From assembly GCA_020628165.1 (NCBI GenBank), contig JAHDFM010000002.1, positions 155,271 to 199,806 on the forward strand: a DNA stretch of 44,536 bases. The letters are read 5' to 3'. The notes below the pieces were generated by a model. The model was not told the origin of the DNA and ran no database searches. It was given only the letters and a program-made list of their open reading frames with translations. Within the stretch, counting starts at the first letter, position 1. Each line of letters opens with the position of its first letter. Position numbers and translations under genes: made by a program. The DNA comes from Bdellovibrionales bacterium. Lineage in GTDB: Bacteria > Bdellovibrionota > Bdellovibrionia > Bdellovibrionales > UBA1609. This document shows positions 18,057 through 26,004 of this stretch, piece after piece.

Positions 18057-18776
18057 TTATAGAAGTGGTGTGTAATCCATTTCAATGACTGGGTGATTGT
18101 ATTTGAGGTTTTCTTTGCGAGAGTGGGTGCTATTGATAAATACAAAATGGATATTGGGGCACTTTTCTTTGATCGTGTTTATAATGAGAGGTTCATTTTC
18201 ATAGATTACAATACGTTGATAAGACGGCATGTAACTTTCCACAACTTTAAGCTTATACAAATTATCTGCCTCAGTGTTTTCTTTCATAATCAATGTATTT
18301 TCAGCGTTTAAAGGAAATCCATCATGTTTGAGTTTGTCGATGGTTCCAGCTTCCATTTTTTGTCGCGAACGACCTGTAAGGTAGATAAGAGGGGAGTGAC
18401 TATTGATAATGTTTAAATATTCAACGGCTCCAGGGTAATACTGATCAAATTGAAGGTAGTCATTTGAAAAAAAGTGTTGTCGCCAATATTCAGTGAGTGT
18501 TTTAGTAAATTTGAAACTGCTGCGAAAGTTTTCTCTTTCTAGGGCTTCACCAAAACCCCAATCACTTTTTTGAATTTTAATTTTTTGGAGATCTTTAGCT
18601 GCTTCTGGATCAAGGTCTTGGTTCTTAGAATGTTGTAAAAAATGATCAACGATTGTTTGGGTGCGTGGACTGACATTGTACAGAGTCGAGTCAATATCAA
18701 AAATAAACAATGTCGATTCTATGAGTTCTGTCTTTGAGTTAAATTGCAAAATAGATTCAATATCACTTTTTATCAT
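18057..18776 (-). CDS. HAD-like hydrolase (phosphatase)
   Basis: A 239-residue protein of the haloacid dehalogenase superfamily. Motif I is FIFDIDSTLY with nucleophile Asp27 and acid/base Asp29. Motif II is LIYLTGRSR. A motif IV-like stretch is IVIYENEPLI, where the usual acidic pair reads Glu-Asn-Glu instead of Asp-Asp, and the motif III Lys is not certain. This points to a phosphatase acting in the cytoplasm, but the substrate is unknown. The gene diverges from the GYF_2/PilZ gene at 18967. Its upstream region carries a run of four GGG tracts on the sense strand (18858-18872), which would fall in the promoter or leader. Confidence 0.68.
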   Translation of the reverse strand: MIKSDIESILQFNSKTELIESTLFIFDIDSTLYNVSPRTQTIVDHFLQHSKNQDLDPEAAKDLQKIKIQKSDWGFGEALERENFRSSFKFTKTLTEYWRQHFFSNDYLQFDQYYPGAVEYLNIINSHSPLIYLTGRSRQKMEAGTIDKLKHDGFPLNAENTLIMKENTEADNLYKLKVVESYMPSYQRIVIYENEPLIINTIKEKCPNIHFVFINSTHSRKENLKYNHPVIEMDYTPLL

Positions 18777-18857
18777 TACTCAGTTTATACCCCGCTACCT
18801 CAAACCAATCAAGCCCCGTCACTGAGCACAGCGAAGGACCTACCCACAAACAACCAT

Positions 18858-18872
18858 CCCTCCCTCCCTCCC
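18858..18872 (-). other. Perfect G-quadruplex motif in a divergent promoter region
   Basis: On the minus strand the 15 bases read (GGGA)3GGG: four G-triplets with single-base loops, the pattern known to form very stable parallel quadruplexes. The plus strand is CCCT-repeated. The surrounding minus strand (18785-18895) is also G-rich, with GGGG at two further places, in a genome segment that is otherwise AT-rich. It lies 82 bases upstream of the HAD-like ATG and 95 bases upstream of the GYF_2/PilZ start. Confidence 0.75.
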
Positions 18873-18909
18873 AGACGAACCTCCAGAAAAATTTCAGAAA
18901 AATTCATTT

Positions 18910-18935
18910 TAAATCTCTCATCACAAAACCGATTA
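18910..18935 (+). promoter_or_regulatory. Possible sigma-28 (FliA)-type promoter of the GYF_2/PilZ gene
   Basis: TAAA (18910-18913) is followed after 14 bases by ACCGATTA (18928-18935). The enterobacterial FliA consensus is TAAA, 15 bases, GCCGATAA, so the -10 element matches six of eight bases with a spacer one base short. Transcription would begin near 18942, some 25 bases before the TTG start. Flagellar/attack-phase sigma control is plausible for a PilZ-type protein but is inference. Confidence 0.3.
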
Positions 18936-18966
18936 ACATCTGTAAAGATAAGAGTTTGAGGTTGCA

Positions 18967-20436
18967 TTGAAGTATTACGTGTCTAGAAATCGACAACAAA
19001 AAGGTCCTTTTGATTTAGGTGAAGTGATTGCCATGATGAGCAAAGGTGCTTTGAGTTTGACTGACTTTATTTACGATGAGTCTGAGCAAGATTGGGTTTT
19101 GATTATGGCTCACAAAGATATTCAAGTCTATTTTGAGTCTAAAAAGCCTAAAACTCCGCCACCAAAATTTAAATCCTCATTTCGTAAGCGAGAAAACAGT
19201 AATAACGATCTTAGAGAATCTCAGACTTCTAATGTGTCTAATTCTAATTATAAAAAAAGTCTGATTGATGAGGTTCGAAAAGAACTTGGTACACATCACC
19301 CCAGTCTACCGGGACTAGATAAAGAAAACACGGGTGTACTTATCCCTTCCAATTTAAATGATGCTGGAGAAGAAGATCGAACCATAGAGATCGATGAAAA
19401 AACAATGGATATACCTATTGAAATTGATGATCCCACAGATGAGATCACTGCAGATTTAGCATCTGTTGAAAAAACTGAGCAAAAACTGTTTGAAAACTTA
19501 AATCACTTACAGGCTAAAGAAACTGAAGCTGAAAATGAGCAAGAGATAACTGTTGCTCCAGAACCTACTGATGCAGAGCCACCTCAGGTTGCTCTTGAAG
19601 CATCCATTGAAGAAAAAAAACAGAGTAACCCCTCGCTTCCTCCGCATATGGCTGAGTATGTAGAGGTTCCATCAAATGAAGCTGAAGGTGTTGAAGAGCA
19701 AAATTTTAAATCTGATCAAGATAAAATTGATGAAAAAGGCAAAGAGCTTAAGGGAGCCTTTAGTAATGTTGTCGACAATAAGTACAGCAAAAAAATTGAA
19801 CAGATCAAAAAAGGCACAGGCAGTGTTAAGGAAAAGGCACTTAGAATTAGCAAGGCCCTTGAAGAAGTGAATGACCCATTGTTGTCGGAGTGGTTTGTGC
19901 TTAAGGATCATAATAAGTATGGTCCTTACACATACAAAGATATGTTGAATATGCTTGAAGAAAAATTCATATATGCATTTGATTTTGTGTGGCACAAGTC
20001 TTTGAGTAATTGGCGACGCCTTGGAGATTTAGAGGCTTTTGAGTCAGAGACTGTAAATAAACTAAAACACACATACATGCCAGAGCTAACAAAAGCTTAT
20101 CATAAAAGAAGACACAAGCGAGTTAACTTTGGTCACTCGATAATGATTCACGACAATAGTAAAATTTGGAAAGGAAAAAGTGTTCAAATTGGCGAAGGAG
20201 GTGTTGGTGTTGTTATGGACCAAGCACACATAATCCCTGGACAAACGCTTTATCTTCATTTTAAACCCGGCGATGGTGTTCCACCATTCAATGCCACTTG
20301 CCAAGTGGTCTCAAAAAAACCACAACAAGACGGAAAATCAAAAAAACTTGAAGTTTTTTACGGTATGAAGTTCTTAAACATCTCCAACGACATAGGATAT
20401 CTAGTTGGAAGCCTAAAAAAGAAAAAAATAAGCTAA
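18967..20436 (+). CDS. Double GYF_2 protein with C-terminal PilZ domain
   Basis: A 489-residue soluble protein with no membrane segment. GYF_2 domain 1 is at about 2-46 (YYVSRNRQQKGPFDLGEV) and domain 2 at about 308-355 (EWFVLKDHNKYGPYTYKDML). Between them lies a long acidic, Pro/Glu-rich linker. Residues about 379-485 are a PilZ domain, the fold that binds c-di-GMP. The first PilZ motif, RxxxR, is intact (Arg381, Arg385). The second, (D/N)xSxxG, reads QIGEGG (407-412), so only its last Gly is kept and binding may be weak or altered. Translation seems to start at TTG (18967), as no ATG lies nearby in frame; GAGG is 6 bases ahead. It is probably a c-di-GMP-responsive adaptor. It is monocistronic and convergent with the ABC pair. 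Confidence 0.75.
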   Translation: MKYYVSRNRQQKGPFDLGEVIAMMSKGALSLTDFIYDESEQDWVLIMAHKDIQVYFESKKPKTPPPKFKSSFRKRENSNNDLRESQTSNVSNSNYKKSLIDEVRKELGTHHPSLPGLDKENTGVLIPSNLNDAGEEDRTIEIDEKTMDIPIEIDDPTDEITADLASVEKTEQKLFENLNHLQAKETEAENEQEITVAPEPTDAEPPQVALEASIEEKKQSNPSLPPHMAEYVEVPSNEAEGVEEQNFKSDQDKIDEKGKELKGAFSNVVDNKYSKKIEQIKKGTGSVKEKALRISKALEEVNDPLLSEWFVLKDHNKYGPYTYKDMLNMLEEKFIYAFDFVWHKSLSNWRRLGDLEAFESETVNKLKHTYMPELTKAYHKRRHKRVNFGHSIMIHDNSKIWKGKSVQIGEGGVGVVMDQAHIIPGQTLYLHFKPGDGVPPFNATCQVVSKKPQQDGKSKKLEVFYGMKFLNISNDIGYLVGSLKKKKIS

Positions 20437-20452
20437 AAAAAATAAATAAAAA

Positions 20453-22261
20453 TCAAAGCTCAACATCTTTAAAATCTTTCTGAGCATTTTTATACTGCTG
20501 AACATAGAGTCCTTTATATTCACCATCTTTTTGAATGAGTTCATCATGACTGCCATACTCACAAATCTCGCCGTTTTTTAGAAGCAAGATATTGTCGGCA
20601 TTAACAATGGTAGAAAGACGGTGAGCAATAATAATACTAGTACGGTCTTTGGTGATCTCATCCGTCGCCGCCTGAATGAGTCTTTCGGTATGAGTGTCAA
20701 TGTTAGCCGTGGCTTCATCTAAGATAAGAATGTCTGGATCAAAGGCGATCACTCGAGCAAAAGCAATGAGTTGTTTTTCTCCAAGACTTAAATTGCTCCC
20801 ATTTTCTTCGATGAACTTATGAGGGTCAGGGGACTTATTTTGACGCTCCAAAAGGTACTCACACTGAACTTTCTTTAGTGCCTCTCTGGCAGTTTCATGA
20901 CTGATGTTTTCATTTAACAAAGTGATGTTGTCCTCCAAGCTTCCTTTAAAAATAAAGTTATTTTGTTGTAACACGATCAAGTGGTTGCGCAGTTGCTTAG
21001 GGGAGTATTTGTTAATGCAAGCTCCATTTATAAAAATAGAGTTATCTGTCACAGGATAAAATTTTTGCAGTAATGAAACCATGGTGGATTTGCCACTGCC
21101 AGTGCGCCCAACAATCGCTAAGCTTTCTTTGTTACGAATTTTTAAATTCACATCTTTAAGTACTAAAGGCAGGTGCTCCTCATAGCGAAAGTTCAAACTG
21201 TTAAGCTCAATTTGTCCTTGAAATACTTGGTCAGAAATCAAAGATGTTTGTTCTTCAATAGGTACGGCAAGAAGATCGAAAATCCTGTCTGCACTGGCTA
21301 AGCTACTTTGAAACTGGTTGTAGCGTTCAATGATTCCGCGAAGAGGTCTAAAAAAGCTACGTAATAATAGAACAAAGGCACTTAGAGTCCCTATTGTCAA
21401 ACCATACTTCGTGTAAAACAAAGCACCCACTCCTATGGTGACAGAAGTGATTACAATATTAAATAAATGTAAACTCGGCCACATCAAAGCAAACACTTTA
21501 ATGAGTGAAAAGTTATGGTCGTAGTATTCGCCCGTCATGTCTCTAAATTTTTTAAAGGTTGAGTTTTTGTGGTTGTAGAGCTTAATCACTTTCATGCCGC
21601 TGATGCTTTCAGAGGTGTGCGTGTTTATGTTCGACATTTTACCTTTAGCTAAGCGTGAAAAGTGGCGAATCTTTCGACTCAACTTAATACTGATGACTAC
21701 TATGATGGGTGAGAGGACAATGGTCACTAAAGCTAAGCGAAAAGAGAGTAACATCAAAGTCACAAAAATAGAGATGATCTCAACAATATTGACGAGAATA
21801 CCAGTGAACCCTTGGGTGAGAAAGTCACCAAGCCCATTTACATCGTTGGTCATGCGTGTAAGCACTTTGCCAACAGGTGTTTTGTCAAAATACTGAATTT
21901 TAAGCTTTTGGACGTGATTGACCACTTCCTTGCGGACGTCGTAAAGAACACGGTTAGAAAGTTTTTGACTCAAATAAAACTGCAGGAAAAAAAATAAAGA
22001 ACGAGTGCACTCAAATCCTAGGTAGGCCAGAGCGAATAAATGCACATAATTCAGGTTTTTTTCTTTTAAGCCAAGATCAATGGCTTTGCCAAACACGATA
22101 GGAAGAGCACGCCCTGCAACTGTGAATATAGCCAAAGATAAAAACACAAAAAACAAATGCAGCTTGTACTGTTTATAAAAAGGAAGCAGCTTTACTAGAA
22201 ACTCCCAGATTTTGTACTCTTTTTTAACCTCTTCACTGGTATTGAGTTGGGATGCGCTCAT
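20453..22261 (-). CDS. ABC exporter half-transporter, catalytic partner
   Basis: A 602-residue half-transporter of the MsbA/MdlB type: six membrane helices in about 1-330, then an ATPase domain. Walker A is VGRTGSGKST, the Q-loop VLQQNNFIFKG, the signature LSLGEKQLIAFARV, Walker B ILILDEATANID with its catalytic Glu, and the H-loop IIAHRLST. This half has the complete catalytic Glu-His pair. The start overlaps the end of the upstream half-transporter by 4 bases, so the two make a heterodimer. The substrate is unknown; MdlAB- and BmrCD-like pairs export lipids or drugs. Confidence 0.88.
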   Translation of the reverse strand: MSASQLNTSEEVKKEYKIWEFLVKLLPFYKQYKLHLFFVFLSLAIFTVAGRALPIVFGKAIDLGLKEKNLNYVHLFALAYLGFECTRSLFFFLQFYLSQKLSNRVLYDVRKEVVNHVQKLKIQYFDKTPVGKVLTRMTNDVNGLGDFLTQGFTGILVNIVEIISIFVTLMLLSFRLALVTIVLSPIIVVISIKLSRKIRHFSRLAKGKMSNINTHTSESISGMKVIKLYNHKNSTFKKFRDMTGEYYDHNFSLIKVFALMWPSLHLFNIVITSVTIGVGALFYTKYGLTIGTLSAFVLLLRSFFRPLRGIIERYNQFQSSLASADRIFDLLAVPIEEQTSLISDQVFQGQIELNSLNFRYEEHLPLVLKDVNLKIRNKESLAIVGRTGSGKSTMVSLLQKFYPVTDNSIFINGACINKYSPKQLRNHLIVLQQNNFIFKGSLEDNITLLNENISHETAREALKKVQCEYLLERQNKSPDPHKFIEENGSNLSLGEKQLIAFARVIAFDPDILILDEATANIDTHTERLIQAATDEITKDRTSIIIAHRLSTIVNADNILLLKNGEICEYGSHDELIQKDGEYKGLYVQQYKNAQKDFKDVEL

Positions 22262-24033
22262 ATCGGCCCCCCATCAATTTGACTTTTATAAATGCTTTTG
22301 TAAGTGCTTGAGTCTTGCATAAGTTGATTGTGGTTGCCGACAGCTTCAACTGCACCATCATTGAGAACATACACACGGTCGGCCAGTTTTAAACTCGCAA
22401 GTTTATGGCTAATTATAATAACGGATAAATTGTGCAGACGTTTTTTGATGGCATCAATGATGAGCTTTTCAGTGTTGGCATCGATAGCACTGAAGGTGTC
22501 ATCTAAGATGAGCAGGCGAGTGTCACGTATGAGTCCACGTGCTAGGGCAAGACGCTGACGTTGTCCGCCTGAAATATTGATGCCCTTTTCGCCTAAAACA
22601 GTTTTGTGCTTTTTGTCCATCTTTTCAATTTCATCGTTGATCTGAACCGTTTTGAGCACATCAATGACGTGTTCTTGTTTTTTCTCAGTGGAGAGAAGAG
22701 TGTTGTTAAAGATATCGTCACTGAACAAAAAGGTGTCCTGAGGCACATAAGTGATAAAGTTATGAATGGACTCTTGGGTGAAGTCTTGGATGTTCTCACC
22801 ATTAATTAAAATTTGACCTTTTTCAGTGGGATAAAGTCCTGAGATCAGATCTGTGATTGTGGATTTACCGGACCCTGTTTTGCCTAAGAAGCCAATGATT
22901 TCTCCAGGCAAAATTTTAATATTGATGTTAGTAAGTTGGAACGGGCTTTCTTGTTCATGTTTAAAATTTAAATTCTTCAGCTCAAATGATTCAAAAGCGC
23001 TCAACGTTTTTGTGCCTAAATCTGGAGTTTTATTGTCTTCACTTAAAAGTTCCGTCACACGGTCAATGGAAGCCATGCCTTTTTGCCAGAAGGTGAGGCC
23101 TATACCAATGGCCGCCATGGGCCACATCATTTTTTGCAAGTATTGATAAAAAGATAGAAGAGCCCCAATAGTGAGAGTGCCACTAAAAACGTCATCAGCA
23201 GCAAAAAATAATAGGATCACACAGCCTATAGAAACACTGAGTTCTAATGTTGGTGAGAAGGCAGCATCGAGTTTGGCGACTTTGTTGGCGTACTGTTCCA
23301 GCTTTTTACTTTCGTGATTGAATTTCTTTTCATAATTTTTTTCTTGGGCAAAGGATTTAATAGTTCTGATGCCAGAAAGAATTTCTTGCGTGGTCGCAGA
23401 CAGCTCAGAAAATTGATTTTGTTGCTTTTTATAATACTCATGTATCAGCTTTTCTATGCGAGCAATGACAAAAGGAATCACTGGTAAGAAGATCAGCGTT
23501 TTCCAGGTTAAAGACGGCGATAAATAAATCATCAGAGGTATGACAAAGGCGGAAATAAAAAGGGCATCAAGCAATACCAAAACACCAGGTCCAATCGCCA
23601 TACGGAAGGCATTGACGTCATTGTTAATTAAACTCATCAATTTGCCGATAGTGTTTTTTTGAAAAAACTTTTGGTCTAAGTTTAAGTACTTACTAAAAAT
23701 TTTATCTTTGAGGTCTCTTGCGGCTCCATGAGAGTACTGACCCCACTGAATTCGCCAGGCGTATCTAAAAACGGCAATGGTTAACGCGATCACTACTAAC
23801 AGAGATAACAGTCCGAAGGTTTTGATGAACGGCTCACCTTGGCTAATCTGATCAACGGCCATACCAACAAGCAGTGGTGGTAGCGCATCGAGGCCGTTAG
23901 TAAAAAGTAATGAACTGATACCAAATATAAACTTGCGTTTATTTTTCCGGACATAAAAATGAAATGGCTGCTTGGCCATGATTTTACTTTCATTTATATG
24001 TTTATGAATTGCTTTCGTTTCCCCACCCAACAT
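22258..24033 (-). CDS. ABC exporter half-transporter, degenerate-site partner
   Basis: The first gene of the exporter pair, 591 residues with six membrane helices and an ATPase domain. Walker A is LGKTGSGKST, the signature ISGGQRQRLALARG and the H-loop IISHKLAS. Walker B reads LLILDDTFSAID: Asp replaces the catalytic Glu, which is the usual mark of the degenerate site in heterodimeric exporters such as TM287/288 and BmrCD. One ATP site of the pair should thus hydrolyse slowly or not at all. The ATG at 24033 has no ribosome site. The in-frame ATG at 23979 (MAKQPFHFYV) has GAAAG 7 bases ahead and is a realistic alternative start. A weak promoter (TTGTTC, 17 bases, TAATTT at 24043-24071) would fit the later start better. 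Confidence 0.87.
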   Translation of the reverse strand: MLGGETKAIHKHINESKIMAKQPFHFYVRKNKRKFIFGISSLLFTNGLDALPPLLVGMAVDQISQGEPFIKTFGLLSLLVVIALTIAVFRYAWRIQWGQYSHGAARDLKDKIFSKYLNLDQKFFQKNTIGKLMSLINNDVNAFRMAIGPGVLVLLDALFISAFVIPLMIYLSPSLTWKTLIFLPVIPFVIARIEKLIHEYYKKQQNQFSELSATTQEILSGIRTIKSFAQEKNYEKKFNHESKKLEQYANKVAKLDAAFSPTLELSVSIGCVILLFFAADDVFSGTLTIGALLSFYQYLQKMMWPMAAIGIGLTFWQKGMASIDRVTELLSEDNKTPDLGTKTLSAFESFELKNLNFKHEQESPFQLTNINIKILPGEIIGFLGKTGSGKSTITDLISGLYPTEKGQILINGENIQDFTQESIHNFITYVPQDTFLFSDDIFNNTLLSTEKKQEHVIDVLKTVQINDEIEKMDKKHKTVLGEKGINISGGQRQRLALARGLIRDTRLLILDDTFSAIDANTEKLIIDAIKKRLHNLSVIIISHKLASLKLADRVYVLNDGAVEAVGNHNQLMQDSSTYKSIYKSQIDGGPI

Positions 24034-24145
24034 TCGATCATCAAATTAACAAATGATCACAGTGAGAACAAGAAAGTATTGGGTTAGATTTTTTTTAAAT
24101 TTAAATTGGAGTGTCGGAGAACTTGGGAGATTTGAACTTAGATTA

Positions 24146-24177
24146 ATTACAGGGCGAAGTTTTTTTCGCCCTGTAAT
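24146..24177 (-). terminator. Strong 13-bp hairpin, probable terminator of the protease gene
   Basis: ATTACAGGGCGAA (24146-24158) pairs without a mismatch to TTCGCCCTGTAAT (24165-24177) around a six-base loop. It lies 68 bases past the protease stop. The GC-rich half should stall polymerase, but no U-run follows on the minus strand, so termination may be imperfect or the stem may protect an mRNA end. Confidence 0.5.
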
Positions 24178-24182
24178 ATTGT

Positions 24183-24232
24183 TAGCAATGTTTAAGTGAT
24201 GAATAGTAAAGCAATTTCACTTAGCATTGCTA
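24183..24232 (-). repeat. Second, longer hairpin directly after the protease gene
   Basis: TAGCAATG plus TTAAGTGA (24183-24199) pairs with TCACTTA plus CATTGCTA (24217-24232): about 15 base pairs plus one G-U pair, with one bulged base, around a 17-base loop. It begins 13 bases after the stop codon and stands in tandem with the hairpin at 24146-24177, a layout suited to mRNA 3' stabilisation or double termination. Confidence 0.45.
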
Positions 24233-24244
24233 TAATAAGTTTTT

Positions 24245-25735
24245 TTAGTTTGAATTAATTAAATTACTAACACTCAGCTTGCCTTCAGAAGTGGCTTTAC
24301 CTCTAAGTGCAGAAATTGGTTTCGCTGAATTGAGGATAGCATCTTTCACTTCTCTCCAGCTTTTATTAGGGTTCATAGCCCAGTAAAGCGCAGCCGCTCC
24401 TGAAACATGAGGTGCTGCCATAGATGTTCCATCCCAAGTTCCAAAACCGCCCACTGAGTCAGAGTAACCATTGCCTACAGTTGTTGAGAAAACCTTGACT
24501 CCAGGAGCTCCAATATCAACGGTTTTGCGGCCCCAGTTAGAAAATGAACCCAAACGATCGCTGCTGTCGATAGCGGCAACACTGATGATGTTTTCCATAT
24601 CATAACTGGCTGGGTAAGCCGGTTGGCTATCGGTATCGTTGTTGTAACCACGTCCTTGTTTACCGTTTCCTGCAGCTGCTATGAAAAGGGTGTTCTTTTC
24701 TTGCGAGTAAGTGATGATCTCACGTAAGGCTCTGTTGCCTTCAGCATCATTTGGATTTTCACCCACAGACCCCCAAGAGTTTGATGTGATATGAGCTCCA
24801 TTATCAACCGCGTACTTAATAGACTTTACTGCGCCGGCTGTTGTACCACTACCTTTTTCACTTAAAAACCTTAAGGTCATGATTTGCACATTTTGGGCAA
24901 CACCTGAAATTCCGATGCCATTGCCACCACGAGCACCGACATTACCAGCACAATGTGTTCCGTGACCAGGGTTTCCTCCAAAGGCTCCACCTTTTAAATC
25001 GTATGGCTTATTATCATTGCTAACAAAGTCCCATCCAATCACATCATCGACAAAACCGTTGCCATCGTCATCAATGCCGTTGGTGGCTTTATCTTTGCCG
25101 TTTTCGTCAGTACCAGTCTCACCAGGGTTTCTCCATAGGTTGCCGACAAGATCTTCATGGGTGTAATCAACTCCCGTGTCGATGACAGCTACAACGATGT
25201 CGTTATCGATTGGGCCCTTATCCCAAATCTCTTGCGTGCCGATGTCGATCATTCCCCATTGCTTATCAATAAGAGGATCTGAACCCGTGTCCGGGTTAGT
25301 AACAATGTCAGGAATGGCAGGGTTGTCGCCAGACGAACCACCGCCGCCTCCGCCACCACTGCCGTCATCTGGTGGAAATAAAATATCGCAAAACTCTTCA
25401 GGAATCGGTTCTGGGCAGTTTTCAGGACGCATAGGTTTTTGCGCAAGGCTTGGGTTATCATAGAGTTTAATTTTGTAGTTCGGTTGTACGTACTCAACGC
25501 TTGGGTTTTGTTTGAGCAAATGAAAGTGACTCATTATAGAAACACTTTCAGGAAGAGTGACTTGCACCCAGTTATTGAATTCAAGATCGTTCACTTTTGT
25601 TCCCAGCGGGAAATGACTTTGAATTTGGTAAGTGTTGATATCTGAGTGTGCTTTGAGTTTCACAATGTAGTCATTGTGTTCTGCGATTGATTGCCATGAA
25701 AATATAATCAGGCAAGCCATTAAAATGTGTTTCAT
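24245..25735 (-). CDS. Secreted subtilisin-like serine protease (S8) with propeptide
   Basis: A 496-residue exported protease. The signal peptide is about 1-18 (MKHILMACLIIFSWQSIA). An I9-type inhibitory propeptide follows (about 21-92, including DYIVKLKAH and VEYVQPNYKIK). A Cys- and Pro-rich linker with a Gly-rich run lies at about 104-140. The catalytic domain shows Asp186 (VIDTGVD), His258 (GHGTHCAG), oxyanion Asn357 (AAAGNG) and Ser438 (GTSMAAPHVSG). The triad is complete. The stretch 219-236 (NGIDDDGNGFVDD) looks like a calcium-binding insert common in this family. The start has AAGGAAGGG upstream, and a sigma-70 promoter sits 33 bases before it. It ends with no further domain. A role in degrading prey or external protein fits, but is inferred. 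Confidence 0.92.
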   Translation of the reverse strand: MKHILMACLIIFSWQSIAEHNDYIVKLKAHSDINTYQIQSHFPLGTKVNDLEFNNWVQVTLPESVSIMSHFHLLKQNPSVEYVQPNYKIKLYDNPSLAQKPMRPENCPEPIPEEFCDILFPPDDGSGGGGGGGSSGDNPAIPDIVTNPDTGSDPLIDKQWGMIDIGTQEIWDKGPIDNDIVVAVIDTGVDYTHEDLVGNLWRNPGETGTDENGKDKATNGIDDDGNGFVDDVIGWDFVSNDNKPYDLKGGAFGGNPGHGTHCAGNVGARGGNGIGISGVAQNVQIMTLRFLSEKGSGTTAGAVKSIKYAVDNGAHITSNSWGSVGENPNDAEGNRALREIITYSQEKNTLFIAAAGNGKQGRGYNNDTDSQPAYPASYDMENIISVAAIDSSDRLGSFSNWGRKTVDIGAPGVKVFSTTVGNGYSDSVGGFGTWDGTSMAAPHVSGAAALYWAMNPNKSWREVKDAILNSAKPISALRGKATSEGKLSVSNLINSN

Positions 25736-25767
25736 AAGCCCTTCCTTGGTTATTGTTGTGCAAGTAT

Positions 25768-25796
25768 TCTAAATTGACATTGGTCTGGTTTCAAAT
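25768..25796 (-). promoter_or_regulatory. Sigma-70-like promoter of the protease gene
   Basis: On the minus strand TTGAAA (25791-25796) is followed after exactly 17 bases by TAGAAT (25768-25773). Each box is one or two bases from consensus. The leader to the ATG at 25735 would be about 25 bases. An inverted repeat, TTGGTCT (25782-25788) with AGACCAA (25806-25812), straddles the -35 box and is a candidate operator. Confidence 0.55.
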
Positions 25797-26004
25797 TGGA
25801 CCTAGACCAAGGTAGAGGATAAATAAGGGATTTAAGAATTTAATAAAAATGTTGGTTGTTGCGGACTCATAAATTGTGCACTTTAGAGGCTAAGAATAAA
25901 TTTAAGCAGATGAGCTGACCTGGTATGAATTAAATAATTCATCTAGAGCTTATAAGAAACTCAATGAATGTTCCGTGGCACTTATATACACAAACAAGTA
26001 TAAA

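Noticed and set aside
25320-25380. Repeat or CRISPR-like array in the protease gene
   Set aside because: The GC-rich run is the Gly-rich linker of the protease in codon form; there are no spaced repeats.
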